From Prevotella sp. (GTDB lineage Bacteria; Bacteroidota; Bacteroidia; Bacteroidales; Bacteroidaceae), in assembly GCA_016287755.1 (NCBI GenBank), contig JAEEWT010000002.1, positions 62,001 through 126,000 of the forward strand: a stretch of DNA of 64,000 nt, written 5' to 3'. The notes below the pieces were generated by a model. The model saw nothing but the letters and a program-made list of their open reading frames with translations, searched no databases and was not told the DNA's origin. Shown here one piece after another: positions 59,332-64,000 of this stretch. A program made the position numbers and the translations under genes. The first letter of the stretch is position 1; every line of letters starts with the position of its first letter.

Positions 59332-60096
59332 TGCGGTGGTTTTCGGACTGCGTTTATCGCGCTTATAGCTGCGATACTCGTCCAAAGGAATTTCGATATT
59401 CGGTTCTTCCAGCTTTCCTTCGCGGGGAAGCTGGAATTTCATATATTTGATATTGAGTCCTCGCTCTATCCACATCGATTCGTAGTAGGTCTGGATACTG
59501 CGAGGAAGGAGAAAGGAGGAAGAAGGAAGGAGATTACTATACAGATCTTCTGTCTTCTCTACAAGTGGAAGGTGATTGTGTTCCACCAGATAGGTGGTAT
59601 AGGTGAAGAGGAAGTTGGAATCGGTCTTCAAGTGAATGATACCATCATTCACCAGGAAACGACGGTAGCGTTCCAGGAAATAAGAGGAAGTGAGACGTTT
59701 CCGCGGATTCTTCATCTGCGGATCACTGAAGGTTAGCCATATCTCCTGCACCTCATCCTCGGCGAAGAAGCGGTCGATGATCTCAATATTAGTCCGAAGG
59801 AAAGCCACGTTCTTCAGTCCTTCATTCAAGGCTTGCGTTGCACCGGTCCACATTCGTGCTCCCTTGATATCCACCCCGATGAAGTTGATGTCGGGGAAGA
59901 GTTTACCAAGACCAACGGTGTATTCCCCCTTACCACAGCCCAACTCGAGTACAATGGGGTTATCGTTGTGGAAATACTGTTCTCGCCAATGCCCTTTCAT
60001 ATCAAACGGCACATTGTCAACTACAGAGAACGGGTATTGAAACACGTTCTCATACCGCTCCATATCAGCGAACTTTGCCAGTTTTCCTTTTCCCAT
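59326..60096 (-). CDS. trmB: tRNA (guanine-N7)-methyltransferase
   Basis: 256 residues from ATG 60096 ([15 protein letters not shown]). SAM-binding [20 protein letters not shown] (about 49-68), VDIKGARMW, and the TrmB signature [17 protein letters not shown] (about 121-137). Makes m7G46 in tRNA. About residues 187-200 (Leu-, Pro- and Ser-rich) are encoded by a purine/pyrimidine microsatellite and are probably an insertion in a surface loop. Two stacked promoters lie upstream, which rules out the longer upstream frame. Confidence 0.96.
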   Translation of the reverse strand: MGKGKLAKFADMERYENVFQYPFSVVDNVPFDMKGHWREQYFHNDNPIVLELGCGKGEYTVGLGKLFPDINFIGVDIKGARMWTGATQALNEGLKNVAFLRTNIEIIDRFFAEDEVQEIWLTFSDPQMKNPRKRLTSSYFLERYRRFLVNDGIIHLKTDSNFLFTYTTYLVEHNHLPLVEKTEDLYSNLLPSSSFLLPRSIQTYYESMWIERGLNIKYMKFQLPREGKLEEPNIEIPLDEYRSYKRDKRSPKTTAL

Positions 60097-60112
60097 ACCT
60101 TCCTTTTTCTTG

Positions 60113-60144
60113 CAAAGATACGAATAAGCGAGTGAAAAGCCAAA
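60113..60144 (-). promoter_or_regulatory. trmB promoter, proximal
   Basis: On the minus strand TTTG (60141-60144), 20 bp, TATCTTTG (60113-60120), 16 bp before the start codon. It is inside the proximal copy of a 48-bp imperfect direct repeat. Confidence 0.8.
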
Positions 60145-60234
60145 TTTATTTGAGTTTTTCCGAGCGAGAGTATCTTCGGCGTAGCCAAAGGTACGATTAA
60201 GTGAGCGGAAAACCAAAATTATTTGAGTTTTCCC
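60114..60234 (-). repeat. 48-bp imperfect direct repeat carrying duplicate promoters
   Basis: Segments 60114-60161 and 60187-60234 match at about four of five positions. Each holds a full -33/-7 pair with the same 20-bp spacing, 73 bp apart. Confidence 0.8.
60186..60217 (-). promoter_or_regulatory. trmB promoter, distal
   Basis: On the minus strand TTTG (60214-60217), 20 bp, TACCTTTG (60186-60193). Distal copy of the duplicated promoter segment, only 21 bp beyond the end of the upstream gene. Confidence 0.7.
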
Positions 60235-60237
60235 TTG

Positions 60238-61854
60238 TTACTCCTGCAATTTCTGGATGCGCGCATCGAAATCCTTGGCACCTCCTTTCTCACCAAAGAC
60301 CTTACCTAATAATCGGGCACGTCGGTTGGTGATGGTCTGCGGGGATTCTCCAATCAAAGTGGCAATCTCTGTGGGAATGAAACGCAATTTAATCAGCATA
60401 CAGATACGGATATCACGTTCGCTAAGCATTCCGTTCCGGTTCACAATTCCTAAGAAATCTGGCAGAATCCGGTTCATCAGATCGTACAAATCCTTCCACG
60501 ACTCATCATCAGGAGCCTTACCACGGTCGGCCAAACGATGGAAGTAACGGACAGTCTCATCGTTCAGCAAGGTATCCATCAACGAGAGATCGACCGGTGT
60601 TTCCGGTTCTTTCTGCTCTTCATTCAGTTCTTTCTGCAGATCCTTAATCCTTGCGAGCACCTCACGGTAGTCTTTCATCTTCCTGCGGTGATAATGATAG
60701 AAAGCACCGATGATGATGCACATGACAACAAGCGTACCAATCAGTATGGAGAGATTCCGATAAAGACGGTGCTGCACCAGACGGTGGTCGTATTCTTTCT
60801 GCAAGGCAGCGATGGTTTCCGCCTTGTCGTTTACACGGATGCTCTGATACAATCGGTTCAGATGCTCACTCAAATCAAGTGCCCGCCATTCCTCACGGTT
60901 CCTATAATACTGCACCAGTTTCTCATATGCCTCGATCCTTACCTGTATATGATCGGTGTTCAACGACTCAAACCAATAATCAGTGGCCTCTTTCATCTTT
61001 CCTTCCGCCTCCATGATGTCACCCATTCGCTTGGCACCATAGTCGTTAGGGAAGACCTCCAGCGCTTGCAACAAATACTGCTTGGCTTTAACAGTATCCT
61101 TCTCCTCCAAAGCATTACAGCCGAAGCTGACGAGGAGGTCTGACTGCACCTGCCTCTCCACCGACGACAGGAGGGGTTTTGCCTGTTCCACATAGACCTT
61201 CGCACTATCGAGCTGTCCTTGGTGGATATAAGCTCTTATCAGTTTGTTCAGACTCGCTGCCTTTCTGGAGTTACTGTTCATTGCCGTTGCACTGGCCAGC
61301 GCACGCTGATAATAGGTTAGCATCAGCTCCCTGCAGTTGGCTGCTGCATTCAGGTTTCCGATGGCATCATACACATCGTAGCAGAACACCTTGTCGTTGC
61401 AATCATCAATCATTCCCTCTGCCTCTTTCAGACAAGTCACAGCATCCTTCCATCGACCGTTACTCTGATGGGTAATACCAAGATGAAGCAGTGCTTTGGC
61501 CAACCGCGTATGCTCCTTCTGCTGCCGATAATAATCCACACTGTTCGTAATCAGAGAGTCGTTACGTATCTCCAATCCTATCTTATGTATAGCAGCAATA
61601 TACAGGAGTCCGAAGAGGGCCGAGTCCTCTTTTGTATCCAATCGTGAGTGCTCAATATCCCCGTTAGCTCCTTCCTCCTCCCCTGGTTTAAGTTGCATAT
61701 TCTCCATCTCATAGAGCATCTGCATGGCCTTGTTGGGATCCTCGTCGATAATCTTCTCTACCTGCAGTAAAGCAGCATGGTTGCCGGATTGCCCATGCGA
61801 GCAACCCGACAACACACAAATGATAATCAGAGTAATGATAGTATAGTATTTCAT
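60238..61854 (-). CDS. TPR membrane regulator with C-terminal helix-turn-helix
   Basis: 538 residues. N-terminal lipobox-like signal ending VLSGC (Cys18); TPR helices (about 75-340; LAKALLHLGITHQSNGRWKDAVTCLKEAE is a clear unit); one membrane helix (about 372-393, LSILIGTLVVMCIIIGAFYHYH); coiled coil (about 395-425); and a C-terminal domain with a LuxR/GerE-like HTH (SERDIRICMLIKLRFIPTEIATLIGESPQTITNRRARLLGKVFG, about 470-515). The layout fits a one-component envelope sensor with periplasmic TPR and cytoplasmic DNA binding, common in Bacteroidales. Its ATG overlaps the stop of the TonB-C-like gene (ATGA). Confidence 0.88.
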   Translation of the reverse strand: MKYYTIITLIIICVLSGCSHGQSGNHAALLQVEKIIDEDPNKAMQMLYEMENMQLKPGEEEGANGDIEHSRLDTKEDSALFGLLYIAAIHKIGLEIRNDSLITNSVDYYRQQKEHTRLAKALLHLGITHQSNGRWKDAVTCLKEAEGMIDDCNDKVFCYDVYDAIGNLNAAANCRELMLTYYQRALASATAMNSNSRKAASLNKLIRAYIHQGQLDSAKVYVEQAKPLLSSVERQVQSDLLVSFGCNALEEKDTVKAKQYLLQALEVFPNDYGAKRMGDIMEAEGKMKEATDYWFESLNTDHIQVRIEAYEKLVQYYRNREEWRALDLSEHLNRLYQSIRVNDKAETIAALQKEYDHRLVQHRLYRNLSILIGTLVVMCIIIGAFYHYHRRKMKDYREVLARIKDLQKELNEEQKEPETPVDLSLMDTLLNDETVRYFHRLADRGKAPDDESWKDLYDLMNRILPDFLGIVNRNGMLSERDIRICMLIKLRFIPTEIATLIGESPQTITNRRARLLGKVFGEKGGAKDFDARIQKLQE

Positions 61855-62249
61855 TTCGTTTTATCAAGACTGAACGAGATGGGGAGAGTGTACTTTACAC
61901 GTACAGTCTGACCTTTCTGCTTACCTGGTATCCAGTTCGGCATATTCTTAACGATACGCACTGCCTCTTCATCCAATGAAGGGTACAACGGTTTTACCGT
62001 CTGCACTTCGCTAACCGATCCGTCCTTCTCTACGACGAAGGAAATAATCACCCTACCGCTGATCTTCTTCTCCTGGGCATCTTTCGGATAAGAGATGTTC
62101 TCACTCAGGAAATTGATCATTCCCTGCATACCGCCAGGGAATACCGGCATCTCTTCCACCACGTCAAATGCATCGTTGTTCTTTACTTGCGCCTGAGCGC
62201 CAAGTGTCATCATACAGGCTGCAATAGCCATCAGAATAGTCCTTTTCAT
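61851..62249 (-). CDS. Secreted TonB C-terminal-domain protein
   Basis: 132 residues. Signal peptide MKRTILMAIAACMMTLGAQAQ, then only a TonB C-terminal domain (about 28-128: FDVVEEMPVFPGGMQG, GRVIISFVVEKDGSVSEVQTV, MPNWIPGKQKGQTVRVKYTLPISFSL). No proline-rich spanning segment or retained anchor, so it is not a normal energy transducer. It is a close paralogue of the domain in the BlaR1-like protein at 13526. Coupled to the TPR/HTH regulator by a four-base overlap. Confidence 0.92.
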   Translation of the reverse strand: MKRTILMAIAACMMTLGAQAQVKNNDAFDVVEEMPVFPGGMQGMINFLSENISYPKDAQEKKISGRVIISFVVEKDGSVSEVQTVKPLYPSLDEEAVRIVKNMPNWIPGKQKGQTVRVKYTLPISFSLDKTK

Positions 62250-62334
62250 TGTTCTATTGTTTTTAGTTAGAAAATCCCCACGGCCTTTCCGCAGGAGGTA
62301 ACGTGACGAGTCCGGATCTCGCTGTTTCCGTCGG

Positions 62335-62366
62335 CAAAAGTAGGGAAAACCTACATACGCTCCAAA
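62335..62366 (-). promoter_or_regulatory. Promoter of the TonB-C/TPR regulator operon
   Basis: On the minus strand TTTG (62363-62366), 20 bp, TACTTTTG (62335-62342). The leader is about 80 nt. Confidence 0.75.
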
Positions 62367-62416
62367 GAAATCATTACATTTGATTACACAAGAGGAGAAA
62401 AAGATTACACAACATT

Positions 62417-62440
62417 AAAAAAGGGCACCTTTCAGCGCCC
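62417..62440 (-). terminator. Terminator of ilvE
   Basis: On the minus strand GGGCGC pairs with GTGCCC (one G-T) around a six-base loop, followed by TTTTTT. Confidence 0.85.
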
Positions 62441-62452
62441 TCTTCCTATTGT

Positions 62453-63469
62453 TTATTCGATGACAACCGTCGTCCATCCGTGCTTGTCTTCGATGGTACC
62501 ATACTGAATACCACGCAGTGTATCGAAGAGTCTCTTGGACATCGGACCAGGTTCCGGACCGAAGTCATAACGCTTACCTGTGTCAAGGTCGTCGATATAG
62601 GATATCGGACTGATCACTGCGGCAGTACCGCAAGCACCAGCCTCCTCGAAAGTCTCCAGTTCATCCTCAGGAATAGGACGACGCTCCACCTTCATACCTA
62701 AGTCCTCTGCCACCTGCATCAGACTCTTGTTGGTAATTGAAGGCAGGATGGAGGTTGATTTCGGTGTTATATAGGTATTGTCCTTGATGCCGAAGAAGTT
62801 GGCTGCACCGCACTCATCCATGTACTTCTTCTCCTTTGCGTCGAGGTAGAACTCACAGGCATAGCCTTTCTCGTGTGCCAGGTTGTTGGCAAACAGACTG
62901 GCAGCGTAGTTACCGCCTACCTTATATTTACCTGTTCCCAGAGGAGCAGAGCGGTCGTAGTCACGAACGATGACATATGGATTGCTGGAGAATCCGCCCT
63001 TGAAATACGGTCCTACCGGTGTAACGAAGATCAGGAAAAGGTATTCCTTTGCAGGATGAACACCTACCTGAGCACTTGTACCGATGAGCAGCGGACGGAT
63101 ATAGAGTGTGGCACCACTCTCATAGGTGGGAATCCACTCTTGGTTCAGGCGCACCACTTTCTTCACCATCTCACAGAACAGTTCTGTTGAAACCTCGGGC
63201 ATCATAATTCCACGACAGGTGCTCTGCAGACGAGCCGCATTCTCCTCCATACGGAACACACGCACCTTACCGTCAGGACAACGATATGCCTTCAGTCCTT
63301 CGAAAGCCTCTTGTCCATAGTGCAAGCTGGTAGCTGCCATATGCAGTTTCAGATACTCATCGGAGCAAACCTCTATCTCGCCCCACTTACCGTCGCGATA
63401 GTAGCAACGCACGTTGTAGTCAGTCGGCATATAGCCAAACGACAGACTCGACCAATCAATATTCTTCAT
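62453..63469 (-). CDS. ilvE: Branched-chain amino-acid aminotransferase
   Basis: 338 residues of the long bacterial/eukaryotic IlvE type: LHYGQEAFEGLKAYRCPDGKVRVFRMEENAARLQ (about 49-82), the PLP lysine in LGTGKYKVGGNYAASL (about 180-195), and AGACGTAAVISPISYI near the C-terminus. Last step of Leu, Ile and Val synthesis and first of their breakdown. Own promoter and terminator. Compare with the shorter, specialised paralogue at 29671-30591. Confidence 0.96.
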   Translation of the reverse strand: MKNIDWSSLSFGYMPTDYNVRCYYRDGKWGEIEVCSDEYLKLHMAATSLHYGQEAFEGLKAYRCPDGKVRVFRMEENAARLQSTCRGIMMPEVSTELFCEMVKKVVRLNQEWIPTYESGATLYIRPLLIGTSAQVGVHPAKEYLFLIFVTPVGPYFKGGFSSNPYVIVRDYDRSAPLGTGKYKVGGNYAASLFANNLAHEKGYACEFYLDAKEKKYMDECGAANFFGIKDNTYITPKSTSILPSITNKSLMQVAEDLGMKVERRPIPEDELETFEEAGACGTAAVISPISYIDDLDTGKRYDFGPEPGPMSKRLFDTLRGIQYGTIEDKHGWTTVVIE

Positions 63470-63493
63470 ATTATCCTAATTAAAAGAGATGCG

Positions 63494-63525
63494 CAAAAGT
63501 ACGCATATTTGTTGAGAACGCCAAA
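63494..63525 (-). promoter_or_regulatory. Promoter of ilvE
   Basis: On the minus strand TTTG (63522-63525), 20 bp, TACTTTTG (63494-63501), 24 bp before the start codon. Confidence 0.75.
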
Positions 63526-63570
63526 CTTTTTCCCAAAAACCTACTTTGCAGCAAGGTTTTTCTTGATTTC

Positions 63571-63762
63571 CTACTTCTCAGCAAGAATCTTTTTGATTTC
63601 CTCGTCGGTCTTGGTAAGCTTGTCTTTGCAAAGGCGGATGAGTTCCTGTGCACGCTTCAACTGCTCCGACATCTGGTCGATATCGAGTTCATCGTTCTCC
63701 ATCTTTTGCACGAGGGCCTGCAGTTCTGCAAAGGCTTCTTCGTATTTGATATTCTCTTCCAT
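63571..63762 (-). CDS. xseB: Exodeoxyribonuclease VII small subunit
   Basis: 63 residues with the XseB helical hairpin: YEEAFAELQALVQKMENDELDIDQMSEQLKRAQELIRLCKDKL. Partner of XseA in a single-strand exonuclease that degrades DNA to oligonucleotides in the cytoplasm. It follows the xseA end by 80 bp, a spacer made of a 9-bp repeat array. Confidence 0.95.
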   Translation of the reverse strand: MEENIKYEEAFAELQALVQKMENDELDIDQMSEQLKRAQELIRLCKDKLTKTDEEIKKILAEK

Positions 63763-63788
63763 ATTCTTTGGGTTTGGGTTAATGATAA

Positions 63789-63847
63789 CTAGTGGTACTA
63801 GTGGTTCTAGTTTTACTAGTAACTCTAGTATTTCTAGTAATTCTAGG
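63789..63847 (-). repeat. 9-bp tandem array with CTAG core between xseA and xseB
   Basis: CTAG occurs at 63789, 63798, 63807, 63816, 63825, 63834 and 63843, exactly every nine bases. The last copy contains the xseA stop codon (TAG on the minus strand). Flanking bases vary. Confidence 0.9.
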
Positions 63848-64000
63848 TTGTATCAGGCAGCACCTTGGAACGAACGCTTCCATGGGCAAGACGTGTTTCG
63901 AGTTCATCACCGGCACTCAACGCTGCAACATCCTTCACTACCTTGCCATCATGAAGCGTGATGCTGTAACCACGGCGGAGGAGAAGTGTCGGGTCAAGGC
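63843..64000 (-). CDS. xseA: Exodeoxyribonuclease VII large subunit, C-terminal part (partial)
   Basis: The last 52 or so residues before the window edge: LDPTLLLRRGYSITLHDGKVVKDVAALSAGDELETRLAHGSVRSKV then a short tail and TAG. DPxxxLxRGYSI and the GD-x-L-x-T-x-L-xx-G-x-v-x-S-x-V ending are the hallmarks of XseA. The rest lies outside the window. The stop codon is part of a 9-bp tandem repeat leading to xseB. Confidence 0.93.
   Translation of the reverse strand, partial: LDPTLLLRRGYSITLHDGKVVKDVAALSAGDELETRLAHGSVRSKVLPDTT

Noticed and set aside
59326..60216. Longer trmB frame starting at 60216
   Set aside because: Both duplicated promoters lie inside the extension, and the TrmB family N-terminus fits ATG 60096.

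Overview
This window looks like chromosomal DNA from a Prevotella-like member of the Bacteroidales. The evidence is the promoter grammar (many TAnnTTTG -7 boxes, several with TTTG 19-20 bp upstream), TonB-dependent receptors, acidic-tailed lipoproteins, Wzi and BlaR1/BlaI-type pairs, a GNNEYALAA tmRNA tag and surface proteins ending in the residues VVIK. I saw no insertion sequence, integrase, phage module, CRISPR array, rRNA or tRNA gene. Species cannot be fixed from the sequence alone.

Layout. 0-3 kb: end of an unrecognised gene, a secreted GH20 hexosaminidase, a DUF4112-like membrane protein and a YbjQ-family protein. 3-10 kb: a five-gene minus-strand tripartite ABC-2 efflux operon (TolC, HlyD, double ATPase, two permeases) facing a divergent AraC regulator. 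10-18.2 kb: a large OB-fold surface protein, a BlaI/BlaR1-like sensor pair with three operator palindromes, and a TonB receptor with an ECF S-like partner. 18.26-18.65 kb: tmRNA. 18.8-33.9 kb: an exopolysaccharide locus with Wza-like export protein, Wzz-like protein, polymerase, flippase, three glycosyltransferases, two initiating sugar-phosphate transferases, an unusual aldolase/decarboxylase/aminotransferase set, and Wzi with a small lipoprotein on the other strand. 34-38.4 kb: a low-complexity Arg/Asn/Ser/Gly protein, a phosphatase, a DUF308-like membrane protein, uridine kinase and a secreted EEP nuclease. 38.6-46.2 kb: a TonB-receptor-like protein, DUF5689 and OB-fold lipoproteins, ribosomal protein L31 and a lipoprotein DNA/RNA endonuclease. 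46.3-55.3 kb: two unknown secreted proteins, TrxB with a Cys glutathione peroxidase, a small lipoprotein, a sodium/solute symporter, a VVIK-ending surface protein and a double-GNAT protein. 55.3-64 kb: a Cys/His-rich small protein with a TonB receptor, alanine dehydrogenase, TrmB, a TPR/HTH regulator with a TonB-C-like protein, IlvE and XseB/XseA.

Most interesting signals. (1) A possible surface nucleic-acid scavenging locus (37.4-46.2 kb) combining two exported nucleases, a receptor and OB-fold lipoproteins. (2) Gene spacers made of exact 7-, 8- or 9-bp tandem repeats that often begin at or include a stop codon. (3) Two intergenic elements in which an ATCAG-like pentamer recurs every 22 bp. 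(4) An aldolase/PLP-decarboxylase/aminotransferase module inside the polysaccharide locus. (5) A TonB C-terminal-like domain present both fused to a BlaR1-type peptidase and alone next to a TPR/HTH membrane regulator.

All calls come from reading the sequence and from remembered family motifs. No database search was possible.
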